From: Certhia americana
Taxonomy: Eukaryota; Chordata; Aves; Passeriformes; Certhiidae
Assembly: GCA_018697195.1 (NCBI GenBank)
Contig: JAGMWU010000028.1
Coordinates: forward strand, 5,284,685-5,348,684
DNA: 64,000 nt
Direction of reading: 5' to 3'
In this document: piece by piece, positions 9,601-21,180 of the stretch
Position numbering within the stretch: position 1 is the first letter of the stretch
Layout of the letters: each line of letters begins with the position of its first letter
Program-made: the position numbers and the translations under genes
Notes under the pieces: model-generated
The model's database searches: none
What the model saw: the letters and a program-made list of their open reading frames with translations, nothing else
Told to the model about the DNA's origin: nothing

Positions 9601-12600
9601 AATTCATCGGCTCTGAGAGGGCGTTTGGGGAGATCTGGGCAGGGTAAAAGGCTTTTTTTTAAAAAATTCAACTCACCAAGGAAAAACTCTGCCTCTCCTA
9701 GGATAGTTTGGGGATAATGATGATTAATAATGAAACACTTAACCACTCACTAAAATCAGAGTGAAAGCACAGACCTTGAAAATCAAACCCAGAAATCCCT
9801 CCTTTTACTGTAGTGTTTCAGGACCATCTTGAAGGTCCATCTTGAGTTTAAATGAGGAAAAGCAAAACAAGCTCACGGATCCCAGCTGTGGATTTGTTCG
9901 GTGCATCACAGCAAAATGAACTCCCAGACAGAAAAACAGGAACAAAAATCCCTGTTTTGTTAACTCCTCCACAAGGAGAAGACAAACTCCATTCCTATGC
10001 AGGGCTTTCTTCATGGTCAGTGAAAACCACCACACCCTGTTCTACAAAGGCCATTTCTTGCTGCTCCTTTGCTCCCAATCCAAGAACAAAACCCCTTTTG
10101 CCTTCCCTCAGGTACTCTCCTGATTTTTGGAGGCATCATGTTGAACCTGGTGCCTTCCAGCATGTTGTTGTGGCCCGTCAGCATCCACCTGCCTCAGGAA
10201 TCTGCTGAAAATCAACACCAGGGGTCTTCAATGGCAAAGAGGGATCCAGAAGCTCCTGGGGGATGTTTAGCTGGAAGCACTCACAGGGAATTACAGCTTC
10301 ACCATGCACAGGAGGCTCCCACCACAGAGAGACTTGTGATGCCCCACGGCAGAGAAGTCTCTGACCCAGCAAATCCGTCTGCCTTGGGAAGGCTCCAGAG
10401 ACCCAGCTCCTCCTCAGGAACATCCAAGGCCAAGAGAAGCCACAAAGCCCTTGCAGCCACCAAAAAGGAACCTTCTCAGCCTCTCCTGGACTTCTCCCCA
10501 CTGAAGGATCCCATTTTCTTCATTTTCACCTGGTCTTTCCTGTTCAGTCACTTGGCCTATTTCGTGCCCTTCTTCCACCTGGTGGCCAGAGCCAGGACAC
10601 TGGGCATGAGCAGCAGGGATGGCTCCTACCTCATCGCCGTGGCTGGTAGGCAAAGGCATCCCTTCCCCCATTGCTCCCAGAAAAACACCCCCAGCTTGGC
10701 CACCAAGATGTGTCCTGGGATGGATCCTCCTGGCTGAGGTTTAGCCCTTACCCCTTCCTGTAGACACAGAGTCTCCTCCTGGGCCCCAGTGGGATGCTGG
10801 GTGGTTCTCCCAGTGCCAGCTGCATGATCCCAAACCCTCCCTGCTCCCAACAACCCCACATTTCCAGGTACAAGGTGCTCTCTGCCCTTCTGGAGCCTTC
10901 CCACCACGATCCCTGCTGTGATTAAACCCACAAGCCACCAGAATCCAGAGGTGCATCCAAAGCCCTCCAGTTTGAGGGAGAAATTTCATCCTGGGGGGAT
11001 GCCTCCCACCTTATTGTGCATCCAGGCATTTGGATTTGGCACATCCACCTCCCAGTGGGGAAAAAAAAAAAGGCAAACCCCCCAAAAACCAAACCCACGC
11101 CTGGTTAAAAGCCAGGATTAACACTAAAGCCACGCTGGGATAAGAAAGTGGCTCCAGCCTCAGTCAGCAGCAAATATTTTATTGTACAAAAATACATTTT
11201 ATTTCTGCAGCGCTGGGGAATATTCAGCAGTGAGGGGCTGTGGAGGCATTAGGAGAGCCAAGGAATTAATGGGACATTTGGAATTAGGAGTGGGAGGGAC
11301 ACAGGAGCTCTCTCACTCGAGAGCTCCTCCACCTTTGCTTCATAAAAATATAACAAGAAATGTAAAAAACAACTCTCAAAACCCCAACAACTAAAAGGCT
11401 GCTCAGCCTCTAAAACGCCTGGGCTCTTTGGTTTTTAGAAAAATTAAAATCTCAGGTGCATTTTTCTTCTTGACATTCAGCTTTTTCTCTTTAGCAAGTT
11501 CCTCTTTGCTGGTTTGGAGCATTTCAGAGGGGTCTGGGCTGCAGAGCCCTGGAAGGAATTTTTTCCAGAGCATTTTGGTGCCCGTGGGAAGAGCAGCACA
11601 AGGGGAAAGGGGAAAAAACCCAATCCATGGATTTTGCAACAGCCTAAAAACATCTGGAACTTTTTGGCATTTTAGCCCTTTGTGGTCACATCCTCACAAG
11701 GAACAGGGAAAGTGGGATGTGCCATAGCCAATAACAGAAATAATATGGGATAATAGAAATAAGAAATATTATAAAAATCACTAATAAATAATAAATATAA
11801 TAATTTAAAGCTATATAAATAAACATATATAAAAATAATGTATCTAATAATATAAAATAATAATATATAATAATGCAAATAATTATCATTATAAAATAAA
11901 TGTAAGAATAAATTGTAGTAGGTTAATATAAATAAGCAAGTGTGGCATGAATAATGTACAATAATAATAATATATATAAAAATACTGTAAAATAAAACTA
12001 TTAGAGTATATATAATATGCAATATCATATTATAATCTATAGTGAAAATATAAAATTATAAAAAAATACAAATGCTAAATAATAAATATAGTAATGTGAA
12101 GATAAGTATAATTTAACTGTATGAAATAGTTATTTATATAAAATAATATAGATAATGTGATATAAAATATACTATGATATAATATTCTATAAGATATACA
12201 GTATATTATAGTATAGTATAATATTTAATATATTATAATATATAATATATATTTTACTATATATACATATACACACATATATATATTATATATACATATA
12301 ACATACTATAAAATAACTGATAAAACTATAACATAAAAATAATATAAAATATTATTTAAAATATAAATAACATTAAGTAATATAATATTAATAATATAAA
12401 GCAATATAAATAATAAAAAAATATAAACCACTATCAATATAATGCATATACTACAAATAATAATCATACAAAATACTCTAAAATATAGCTAGATTTATAT
12501 CTAATACATTTAAAAGAAGTAATGATATATAAAAATATCTAGAGACAGAGAATTTCAGTCTCCCACCAAGTCAGGTCTCCCCTGAGAGCTCCTGTTCCCT

Positions 12601-15600
12601 CAGGCATCACGGAGATGCTGAGCCAGCTGCTCTCGGGCTGGCTGGCTGACCACAACTGGACCAAGAAGTACCATTTCCATGTCACCTACCTGCTGCTCAG
12701 CGGGGTCACCAACCTGCTGGGGCCCCTGGCCACCACCTTCCCTCTGCTGCTCACCTACACCGTGGCCTTTGCCATCTTCTGTGGAGGCTTCATGGCTCTG
12801 GTGCTGCCCGTGCTGGTGAGTCCAGGGCCAGGCAGGGCTCTGCTCCTGCTCCAGCCCCAGAATCCCCTGGAACACACAGAGAGCTGCAGCAGGATCCTGC
12901 TGGAGCCCACGGAGCTGCTCCCAGGGCTGGAGCCAGGCTGGGAGAGCTGGGAATGCTCACCTGGAGAGGAGAAGGCTCCAAGGACAGCTCAGAGCCCCTT
13001 GCAGTGCCTAAGGGGGCTCCAGGAGAGCTGGAGAGGGACTGGGGGCAAAGGAGAGAGGGACAGGAGACAGGGAACGGCTCTCACTGCCAGAGGGGAGGGT
13101 TAGATGGGATAGTGGGAAGGAATTGTTCCCTGGGAGGGTGGGCAGGCCCTGGCACAGGGTGCCCAGAGCAGCTGTGGCTGCCCCTGGATCCCTGGAAGTG
13201 CCCAAGGCCAGGCTGGATAGAGCTTGGAGCAGCCTGGAATGATGGAAGGTGTCTCTGCCTTATCCCTGTGGGATAGATGGGCTTTGAGGTCCCTTCCAAC
13301 ACAAACCATTCCAGGATTATCTGATCCAGGTAGGGAGGCACCATTACAATTTGGCATTTCTTTCTGGAAGGCATTCAGAGTTTAAAACTCCTTCCTCAAA
13401 GTCTGGGCAGCTGGAAGGCAAAAAAGCATCTCCCATCCCAGCAATTTCCACACCTGCCTTAAGGAGGTGAAAGGATTCCAGGCTGGATCAGACCTACAGG
13501 GGCAAAGTCCTTCCAAAGCTGAAGCTGAAGAGGAAATTCCCCAGAAAAAAAAAAAAAAAATCATTTCTTGTTCTTTAAAAAAAAAAACAAAACAAAACAA
13601 AACAAATTCAATTAATCTCGTGTGCATATACATGTCTGTGAACCCAATCACTAATTACCATTTTTGGCTTCCAAACAGGTGGATCTGGTGGGTGTGGAAA
13701 AGCTCCACAGCTACCTGGGGTTTGCTGCCTTCTTTGCAGGGATAGCAGCCATGGGAGGACCACCTTTAGCAGGTAAGTAATGTTATATAAAACACACACC
13801 CACCCCAGAAATCCAGGGATGAAACACGCTGCTGGTTCACTCTCCTACAGGGATCCATCCTAGGATGTGTTTTCTGTTCAAACAGAGGGAAAAAAAAAAA
13901 AAAAAGAAAAAAATCCTATTTCAGAAATGTATTTTTATAGACAGGCAACATTTTGCTTGGGAATTTGCAAAATCCAACCATCAGCCTGGAAAATGCTGCC
14001 TGGAATATCTGGAAAATGCAGTGAAGCCCCAGGTGCACAGCTCAGTCCTGACCACAGCAGGAGAACGAGCACATTACCATGGATTTTACTCCCAGCAGTG
14101 TTAAAATAACCCTGAACTTGGACAGGAGGGGCTGGAGGGGAAGCAAGGAGAGGAAGGGAAAGCAAGGACAGGCTCAGCAACATTCCCACCAGGCAGAGGC
14201 ACTGAAACATCAGGAGAAGCCACAGTAATCTCTTGTTTTGACAGAGATTACACAGCTCAGCCACCAGAGCTCTGGGCCCAGAGATAAGGAGCATGCAAAG
14301 CCTTTGCTCTTCTCCCTCTGCCAGGAAACCAAGGCAGCTGTGAGGATTTGGGAGATTTCAAGTGCTTAGAAATGAGTGTCCAGGCTCTGCTAAGGAGCAG
14401 GGGACTTGTTCTGCTCCAAACAGCTTGGCCAGGCAAAGCTTTTCCTTTCCTGCAGCCCAACATGCCAACTATCCCCAGGCTGAGCCCCAGCGTGGGCAGC
14501 AGGGAGGGGGGGATTCTGCCTCTGTGCCCTGCTCAGAGCTGCCCCAGCCCTGGGGAACAACATCAGGAGGGTCTGGAGCTGCTGGAGAGTGTCCAGAGGA
14601 GGCCATGGAGATGCTCCCAGAGCTGGAGCCCCTCTGCTCTGGAGCCAGGCTGGGAGAGCTGGGAATGCTCACTTAGGGAGGAGAAGCCTCCAGGGAGAGC
14701 TCAGAGCCCCTTGCAGGGACTAAAGAGACTCCAGGAGAGCTGGAGAGGGACTGGGGACAAAGGATGGAGGGACAGGACACAGGGAATGACTTCCCAGTGC
14801 CAGAGGGCAGGGATAGATGGGATATTGGGAAGGAATTGTTCCCTGGGAGGGTGGGCAGGCCCTGGCACAGGGTGCCCAGAGCAGCTGTGGCTGCCCCTGG
14901 ATCCCTGGCAGTGTCCAAGATCAGGTTGGATGGGGCTGGGAGCAGCCTGGGATGGTGGGAGGTGTCCCTGCCACGGCAGGGGGTGGAATGGGAGGAGCTT
15001 TAGGGTCCTTTCTAATCCAAACCATTCCAGGATTTTTTCTTCCCTGCCCTCCAAATCAGCTGCCCCCACCCAGCTCAAAGCTGCCAAGGATTCTGTAAAT
15101 TCCAGCTCCACGCAAAGTTTCAGCAACGCTGCTGTTCCACCAGTACAGGAAAAAAATTTCTGTTCCTAATCAATATCCCTGGGCTGGTCATGCTCTGCCT
15201 GTGGATGCAATTTCAAGGAGGCAAAACATTTTATTGACAAGGAGCTTCCCACTGTCAGGGTGATGCACAGCCTGGATTCCAGGTCTCTGCTGCTGGTACA
15301 TTCAGCACAAATCAACCCCTCAATCCCTCTGACTGCCCTGGCACAGTGACATACAGCAGCAGCTCAACAGCTCTTATCCACACTCACACTGCAGTTAAAT
15401 TTCCATCCACCTGCAATAGATTTCCACTAATGGGAAGCCTTTTGCTTTCTGCAGTGGGTTTGTACAGCAAGCAGGATTCCTGCGAAAAGCTTTCCATAGA
15501 AACCAGGCTTAATGCAGGTGGGAGAAATAAAGGGCCAAATAAAGCCAAGAAGCAAAACACTTCCTGATCCATCTCATTACAGGCTGAGCAAGATGGAAAC

Positions 15601-18191
15601 AATCCAGAGCTCAGGATCCAGGTTTGGGATCCAAGATAAATTCTGCAATTTTCTCTTCCAATGCAGGGTGAAAACTGAGTGAGACTAGAAAGTTTTTATG
15701 AAGTGTCCAAAACCGTCTGTTCCTTGCAGAATGCAGGATTTAAATGCTCTATTAAATCCTGGCATTTGGTGCTCTCACCTCTCAAACAACTTGATTTTGG
15801 AATTACAGTTTTATCAGCCTCAAGGCCTTTTATGCAGTGGAAATAATGATGAACAGGGATAATGAGAACAGCAAACTGCCTAATTTGCATATTAGACCAA
15901 AGCCTCATGGAAGGAAAAGGTGACTTACCTGCAAATCTGTTCAGCTGGAAGCCCTGAAATCCAGGGGCAGCTGGCAGGACCCAAAGGGAAAGTTTGGAGT
16001 TTCCTTCAGAGCTCCCCATCCACCTCTGGATGCTGCCACGCTGAAAAAACCCAGCCCAAACCAGAATAAACATTATTTTGGCAGCCACGAGCAAGCTGAG
16101 GAGAGAAGGGCACAGTTTATTTCCACAAGTACAAATCACTGACTCAACATGCAAAAGAGCTGAACCAAAGCATGTAATGCAAATTCTAGAAGATATTCCA
16201 GCCCCCAGAGCATGAACTCCAGTCCCAAGAAATTTGGGTGGTTCACCCAAAAGCTCTGCTGGCACACCTATTCATACATTTTCAAAATTTTACCTTCACT
16301 TTCCCACTGAATTTTGCTCCTCAGGGCATCAGGAACAAATAAAACTTCTGATTAAACATCAGCAGTGCCATTTAGCCAGCCTGACCCAGCTGGTGGCACC
16401 AGCAGTGCTGGGAATGTTTTGTTTGGATCACATTGGTGCCTGGGATTTACCAGCATTCCTTACAAAACTGCTGCAGTGGTTTGAACACCACAAGTGTCAA
16501 CTCAGCTTTCTGCAGCAACAGTGATGATTGTTTTGGAAAAGAATGAGGGGCACAGAGAGTGGAGGTGCTTCAAAAGGTTGGGCTGTGATGGAAGTTGCTG
16601 GCTGTGCTGCCAGTGAGGCAATGCTGGTAAATCCCACTGCACCCAAATCCCATTCACCACCAAAAAAAAAAAAAAACCAGGAAAATTAAAAAAAAAAAAA
16701 AAATAACCAATATCCAGAAGGATATTTTAAGAATTGCAATAAATCAGAGCTCAAGTGGAGCACTCTGTCCTGTTCCTCTCACAAATAACTACGTCAGCAT
16801 CCTCTCCAAATCCCAGAGACTTCCAGGCAGCCAAACCAGATCCCAGCCCTGGGAATGAACCACTCCACATCACCCCCAGGGTCATGGGAGAGTCCCCCAG
16901 TGCAGCCCTGTGGGATGGATCCCCCTCCCCAGCTGCAGCTCCACACCACAGCCCTGAGGAACAGACACAGGGGCTCCCCCTGGGACAGCAATGAGCCAAC
17001 AGAAACTGAAACTGGGCAAAAAGCAGCTTTTCCTCTGCTTTGTAAAACCTTCCTGCAGCTGTGGAAATCTACAGCAGGGAAATGTCAGTGCCTCCCTCCA
17101 GCACAGATCCCAGATTTTACCCTCTCTTCCCACATGTTAGGGCCCAGGATCTCAGGGACTGTATCATGTCCCTTCCTGGGTTTAAGAATCCCAAATTCAG
17201 GCCACATTTGCTGCTTGTGTAAATCATGGAAGCCCATGGATGTCTGCATTCCACGGATGTCTCCAGAGGAATTGCATTTCACGCCAGCAGCAGGTCTGGC
17301 TCAGCTGCTGCCCCACACCCACCCAGCCCACACCACATTTGGGACTGGATTAGGCCTTTTCTGTGCAGCAGCATCTCCCAGCACTTTGCAGATTTTAGAC
17401 TCAAAGAGAGGAATTCTCCACCTTTCAAAGGACTGCCCAGACCCGAGATGATTTGCCAGGACCAAACCCAACACTTGGAGGTCACTTTAAAAGGTGACCT
17501 GCATCCTCCAGACATTCCTGAGGCTCGATGGAATTCAGCTTTTCCTTTTAAGTCCTCTCAGAGCTACTTTTATCAAGTTCACTTCCAGCCCCCTGGCCTG
17601 GGGTCTCTCCTGTTAGACCAAGTGCATTAAACTGGGTCTGCTCACAAGAAGACAAAGCTGGAGAACAGGGGGTTTGCAGCCCAGATGTTGCAAATACCAG
17701 CACGTGCAAGTCATCCCATCAATCCAACAGGATCTTCCATCAGCCACTTTTGGCCCACTTATTTAAAAAGGGAAAAAAAAAAAAAATCAGGGATTAAATT
17801 CAATCAAATTAAACATCACATCCACTACAAGGATCAAAGTTGGCTCTGGGAAAAATGACCTACACTGCATTTCCTTACAGGAAATGCTGCCCAGGAAGAG
17901 TTAAAATAATTTAAGGAAAATATCTGAGCAATTCCTAAATGAAAACACACATCCTTTGCCTCCCGCCCCCCTCCCCAAATGACTTTTTTCACTGAGAAAA
18001 ATCCCACAGCTTTAATAACAACCTTGTCTCCTGCAGGGTGGCTCTATGACTACACCCAGACCTACGCCTGCTCCTTCCTCTTTGCTGGAGCCTGTGCTCT
18101 CATCTCACCTATTTCCTTCTTCTTCGAGCCTTCAGCCCAAAAATGGAAACTAAAAAAAGCCAATTTGAACAGGAGCCCTAGGTCTGGCTGA
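6571..18191 (+). CDS. SLC16A4: SLC16A4 (MCT5), orphan monocarboxylate-transporter family protein, eight exons
   Basis: A 12-helix MFS transporter of the SLC16 family; the MCT5 substrate is not established to my knowledge. Coding exons: 6571-6695, 7666-7798, 8548-8691, 9416-9577, 10112-10645, 12604-12815, 13679-13772 and 18037-18191. All introns are GT-AG and phases agree throughout. Exons 2-8 total 1434 nt (477 residues plus stop) without interruption; with the first exon about 518 residues are visible, against 487 remembered for human. Diagnostic matches include [68 protein letters not shown] and [10 protein letters not shown]. The long hydrophilic helix 6-7 loop, rich in Ser/Lys/Pro, is in exon 5. 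The MCT N-terminal signature is altered: A-A-G-W-A-W where DGGWGW is expected. The start codon was not found; a TAA lies in frame just before the first exon. Confidence 0.93.
7095..7200 (-). mobile_element. CR1 LINE 3' fragment, minus orientation
   Basis: Contains the reverse-complemented CR1 tail: 'attgtgaagtttgg' then 'aaaagacctttaagatcatgg' then 'agtccaactg'. It lies in the first SLC16A4 intron. Confidence 0.6.
7666..7798 (+). CDS. SLC16A4: SLC16A4 exon 2 (helices 1-2)
   Basis: Encodes the rest of helix 1 ([19 protein letters not shown]), the short extracellular turn, and the start of helix 2 ([15 protein letters not shown]). Acceptor caacacag, donor gag|gtgagc, leaving phase 1. Confidence 0.93.
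7985..8230 (+). mobile_element. CR1 LINE 3' end
   Basis: Classic avian CR1 tail in order: 'ctggcacagggtgtccagag', 'agctggggcagcctctgc', 'gagtgggaggtgtccctg', 'gagctttaaggtctc', ending in 'cattctgggat'. It is intronic in SLC16A4. Confidence 0.85.
8548..8691 (+). CDS. SLC16A4: SLC16A4 exon 3 (helices 2-4)
   Basis: Encodes [20 protein letters not shown], helix 3 ([11 protein letters not shown]) and the start of helix 4 ([14 protein letters not shown]). The loop after helix 2 has the basic RRLGER motif at the position of the conserved MFS 2-3 loop. Acceptor cccttgcag, donor ctgg|gtgaga. Confidence 0.93.
8790..9060 (+). mobile_element. CR1 LINE 3' end, second subfamily
   Basis: Recognised by 'ggaaaggttcttccccctga', 'gggtgccgggcactgcccag', 'ccaggagagtttggacaatg' and 'gacccttgtgggtctcttcc', ending in 'gagattctgtga'. 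The same subfamily recurs near 47.9 kb. Confidence 0.8.
9416..9577 (+). CDS. SLC16A4: SLC16A4 exon 4 (helices 4-5)
   Basis: Encodes [36 protein letters not shown] and [11 protein letters not shown]. The ARSGMG motif after helix 4 is characteristic of SLC16 proteins and nearly identical to remembered human MCT5. Acceptor cttcccacag, donor caag|gtgagg. Confidence 0.94.
10112..10645 (+). CDS. SLC16A4: SLC16A4 exon 5 (helix 6, cytoplasmic loop, helices 7-8)
   Basis: The largest exon, 534 nt. It encodes helix 6 ([20 protein letters not shown]), a hydrophilic loop of about 115 residues rich in Ser, Pro and Lys, then helix 7 ([20 protein letters not shown]) and the start of helix 8 (GSYLIAVAG). The loop is poorly conserved with human, as expected for the central MCT loop. 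Donor ctg|gtaggc. Confidence 0.94.
11160..11548 (-). other. Possible minus-strand terminal exon with two AATAAA signals
   Basis: On the minus strand a possible acceptor (ttccttccag, exon from 11548) leads into an open frame ending at a TGA at 11403-11405. The peptide is strongly basic ([15 protein letters not shown]). About 200 bases further lie two canonical AATAAA hexamers, at 11198-11203 and 11178-11183, followed by a T-rich stretch. This looks like a gene 3' end antisense within SLC16A4 intron 5. I do not recognise the peptide and it may be chance. Confidence 0.35.
11715..12545. repeat. AT-rich low-complexity block in SLC16A4 intron 5
   Basis: About 830 bases that are almost entirely A and T, made of interspersed 'ataata', 'tatata' and 'aataat' words without a fixed period. 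It begins and ends abruptly within GC-rich intron, only about 60 bases before exon 6. Open frames inside are meaningless Ile/Tyr/Leu strings. Confidence 0.9.
12604..12815 (+). CDS. SLC16A4: SLC16A4 exon 6 (helices 8-10)
   Basis: Encodes [20 protein letters not shown], the loop KYHFHVTY, helix 9 ([20 protein letters not shown]) and helix 10 ([20 protein letters not shown]). The SGW-AD-NW pattern after helix 8 matches remembered human MCT5. Acceptor tgttccctcag, donor ctg|gtgagt in phase 0. Confidence 0.94.
12840..13325 (+). mobile_element. CR1 LINE 3' end
   Basis: A long CR1 3' segment: 'gagctgctcccagggctgga', 'gggaatgctcacctggagag', 'ccaggagagctggagaggga', 'ggcaggccctggcacagggt', ending in 'aaccattccaggatta'. 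It starts within about 30 bases of the exon 6 donor. Confidence 0.9.
13538..13608. repeat. A-rich simple repeat
   Basis: Two A-runs separated by 'tcatttcttgttcttt'; the second grades into (caaaa)n. It sits about 70 bases before exon 7. Confidence 0.85.
13679..13772 (+). CDS. SLC16A4: SLC16A4 exon 7 (helix 11)
   Basis: Encodes [20 protein letters not shown] and [11 protein letters not shown], that is helix 11 and its flanks. Acceptor ccaaacag, donor gcag|gtaagt, phase 1. The human equivalent (VDL...FLGLASFFAGMA...GPPIA, from memory) aligns without gaps. Confidence 0.93.
14500..15040 (+). mobile_element. CR1 LINE 3' end
   Basis: Full-pattern CR1 tail: 'gctggagagtgtccagagga', 'gagctgggaatgctcactta', 'gatgggatattgggaaggaa', 'gtgggcaggccctggcacag', ending in 'aaaccattccaggattt'. 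Intron 7 of SLC16A4. Confidence 0.9.
15929..16040 (-). other. Possible minus-strand internal exon in SLC16A4 intron 7
   Basis: On the minus strand a strong acceptor (gctgggttttttcag) and a perfect donor (tttgcag|gtaagt) bracket 112 bases. One frame is fully open and ends in phase 1, the phase needed to join the candidate terminal exon at 11548. The encoded peptide is not recognised. Splice-site quality and phase are the only evidence. Confidence 0.25.
16660..16705. repeat. Two A-runs
   Basis: Two runs of about 15 A each, separated by 'ccaggaaaatta', in SLC16A4 intron 7. Confidence 0.8.
18037..18191 (+). CDS. SLC16A4: SLC16A4 last coding exon (helix 12, C-tail)
   Basis: Encodes [20 protein letters not shown], the rest of helix 12 ([12 protein letters not shown]) and a basic C-tail ([17 protein letters not shown]) ending at TGA 18189-18191. 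The acceptor is accttgtctcctgcag. The tail is a little longer than remembered human MCT5, which ends soon after its RWK. Confidence 0.94.
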
Positions 18192-18332
18192 AGTTTTAAA
18201 GGCTGGGCTTTGATTGCATCTGTGCTGGGAAAGCCATTGCCTGCCTGTACTGGGAAGTATCAACAGCAGCAACCCTGAAAATTGGAATTTTTGGATGGCA
18301 GATTCAGTTTGTATAGCTGGATATTTCCCCTG

Positions 18333-18338
18333 ATTAAA
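18333..18338 (+). terminator. SLC16A4: SLC16A4 candidate polyadenylation signal
   Basis: An ATTAAA hexamer, the commonest variant signal, lies about 140 bases after the stop and is followed by a GT-rich stretch (cagtgtgaaagtgtc). Other downstream sites are possible. Confidence 0.45.
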
Positions 18339-20914
18339 GCCATGTGACAAATGCACAGTGTGAAAGTGTCACTTGATGGGGAAAATGCAGCCCACGGCGT
18401 GGGTGGGCCTGGGTTTCACTGTGCCTTTGCTCCTGAGCTGGGTTTTTCTGCCTCTCAGATTTAATCCTCAGCCCGACAGCTCTGTCCTTCCCCAGCAGAG
18501 CTGACTCACTCACCTCGTGGGATGAGCAGCCAGGGAGCTCCAAGTGCCAGAGCACAGCCAGAGATCTCAGCTCATTCTATTCACACCCAAACCACTGGGG
18601 AGGGATGGGACAGGGACAGGGAGATCAGGGTGACACTTCCATGAGGATCAGCTGCTCCAGGAGCCCCTCTCTCCGTGGGAAGGATGCTGCAGTGAGGCCA
18701 TTCCACCTCCCAGCCACAGTTATTGCCACAGCACACAGGACCTGGAGGCAAAACCAGTTTTAATTAAAGCCAGAACCATGCCACAGCAAAGTCAGAGACC
18801 AAACCCACCCCTTGGCCTCCTCCCCAGCTTCCCAACCATCCAGAGACTCCCAGGGATTCCGTGCACACACAAAGGCAGCTCCAGTGCTGAGCCTGGGTTT
18901 AACCAGCATCCCAACACAACACAGCAGCTTTGACCTTCTTTGCAGTAGTGAAGGTGCAATTTTTCACATTATCACCAGGCATTTGAAATTATTATGTCAA
19001 CCTCGGATATTCAGCCAATGGCATATCCTTCCTTTTACCTTTGCCTTTTTTTAATTATTAAGGAGATTTAATTATCCTTTTTTTTTTTCCTTATTCCTTT
19101 TATTCCTCATCCATTTTTTTAATTATTAAGGCAGCAAGAGAGTTGTTTCCCCTACAGAAACACTCCTTTAAACTGTGAACTGGGTTATTTCAAGCCCAAA
19201 ATGAGGTGGTCTATATTTAATAAAAAAGCTACAGAATATTGTAGCAGCTTCAAGGAGCTGCAACACTGTCACAGGTAGGAAAGTTCCTCCATAGACGATG
19301 GGCCAAATCCAGCAGTTACACAATTACCCAGAGCCAAAGGAACTGCACTTAAATGAGGCAAAAATCACAGGGAATGGGGAATATCAGTGCTACAAAACAG
19401 TTCACTTTTCATAAGCTTGTCCCAGGAATCTGCACGCAGCAAGTGCTTCAGGAATGGTCCTTTTACACTGCAGCCACCATCCTTTACACCTCAAACCTCA
19501 GCACCCACCACTCTGTGACTCAGACAGACAAGATAATATCTGCATCCAGGACAGGATCCCGAGGGGGGCATTTTCCCAGCCACCAGAATTTCTGGATAAG
19601 ATTATTATTTCTGAAATGTTTCAGGCACTGGAGTTTTGAAGGAGGATGAACAGGGACCATGCTCAGCCAGTCCTGCACTGAGGCCTCAGCCAAGCCCTGC
19701 TGCAGCAGGGACGAAGCTTTCATTTAAAAAAATTGGAGTTTTCAGCTCTTGAAACAATGAAGTTCCTCACTCTCGCTCTCAGCAAATCAAACATTACCAG
19801 CAGCTTTGGTTTGCTGCTGTAACAGGAACTATGTGGGAGCCTTGGCTTCAGGTCTGACAATCCTAAAGCTTTAAACCCCCACTCATTCTGCATCTGCCTA
19901 AGAGCAGCTGTGCTTTTGGCTTTTAACAGTGGGACCAAAGCAAGGTGGGGATGGAAAGAGCCACCCCACCAGCTCCTCACCCTGCTGCTCCCATTCCACA
20001 CAATTCCAACAATTCCTTTCCCTATGCTCTGCTCTCATCCTTGTAAATGAAGCCTCTGCTCAACACCTTCCTCCTTCCAACACAAGCCCTGTGTTATTTT
20101 CACCTCTTTTGCCACCAAGAAACAACTTGGCAGGAAGTGGTGTCCACACCTCCTATCCCATCTGCTCCAACAAAGCTCCCCCCCAAACCTCCAGGACCTT
20201 AAGGAGAGTCCTGCCCTGTCTCTCCATCAGACTGATATGTCACCAATTCCTTACCCTTACTTGGCAAAATCGGAGTGTTTGTCCCCCCTGTGTTTCCTTC
20301 TGCAGAGAAGCAACATCTCAGGAGTTTCCATTTCCCACATCCCAGCCCATGGATGGGCACCACCAGCCTTTATTTGTCCCCAGAATAATCCTGCACAGTC
20401 AAAGCACCTTCCTCCAGCCACATTTACCTCTTGTTTATCCAAAATTGTTGAGGAAAACAATGCCCACAATGAGAAACTCCTCCCAGGAGCCCTGCCCCAT
20501 CCTGCCAGTGGGCTGGGAGGGGCGTGAAGAGTCTTCAAACCTTTGTCTTTCCACTGAGCAGGCCCAGGATAACAGCTGGTGGTCAAACACTTCTCTGCTC
20601 ACACCTCGTGCTGGGGAGGCAAGCACAGAACAGCTGGTTCAGTTCCTCTGGCAGCTCTGCAAACCAAAGGCATTTATTTACTGCAGGATACAACACGTGC
20701 ACGACAGCAACCAGCAGTGATGGGATCTGCCCCCAGGAAGGTTTTCCCATCCCACTGAAGTCATCCTGCAAATCACTTCCTAAAGCTGTTTTTGCACAGT
20801 GCAGAACACGACAGGCTGTGTAGAGAAATGCAAAAGCAGGGGTTGCTGGGACATAAATGAGGTTAAAAGCTGCAGTCTGAGGTGGACTAAAAAATCCATT
20901 TTGTCCCTACTCCC

Positions 20915-21180
20915 TTCACAGAATCCCAGAATGTTTAAGGTTGAAACAGCCCTCCTGGATTGCTGAGCCCAACCTGTGCCTGATCCCCACCCTTGTCCCC
21001 AGCCCTGAGCACTGAGTGCCTGTTCCAGGCATTCCCTGGGCACCTCTAGGGATGGGGACTCCAAACCTCCCTGGGCAGCCCTTGCCAAGGACTGACCACC
21101 CTTTCCATGCAGAAATTATTCCTGAAAATTTTTCCCTTACTCAAAGGAAATTCTTCTCTTACTCATCTGCGGTAGAGAAA
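20915..21180 (-). mobile_element. CR1 LINE fragment, minus orientation
   Basis: Reverse-complement CR1 features: 'cacagaatcccagaatgttt' at its left end, 'cctgagcactgagtgcc', 'gatggggactccaaacctcc' and 'gaccaccctttccatgcaga'. Confidence 0.85.

Noticed and set aside
15696..16265. 189-codon minus-strand frame taken whole as a gene
   Set aside because: It spans a strong acceptor and donor and most of it has no coding character; only the 112-base segment between them is kept as a weak exon candidate.
19929..20720. 263-codon plus-strand frame
   Set aside because: Low-information Ser/Pro/Leu/Gln composition, no domain, and competing open frames on both strands. Not excluded as an oddity but unsupported as a gene.
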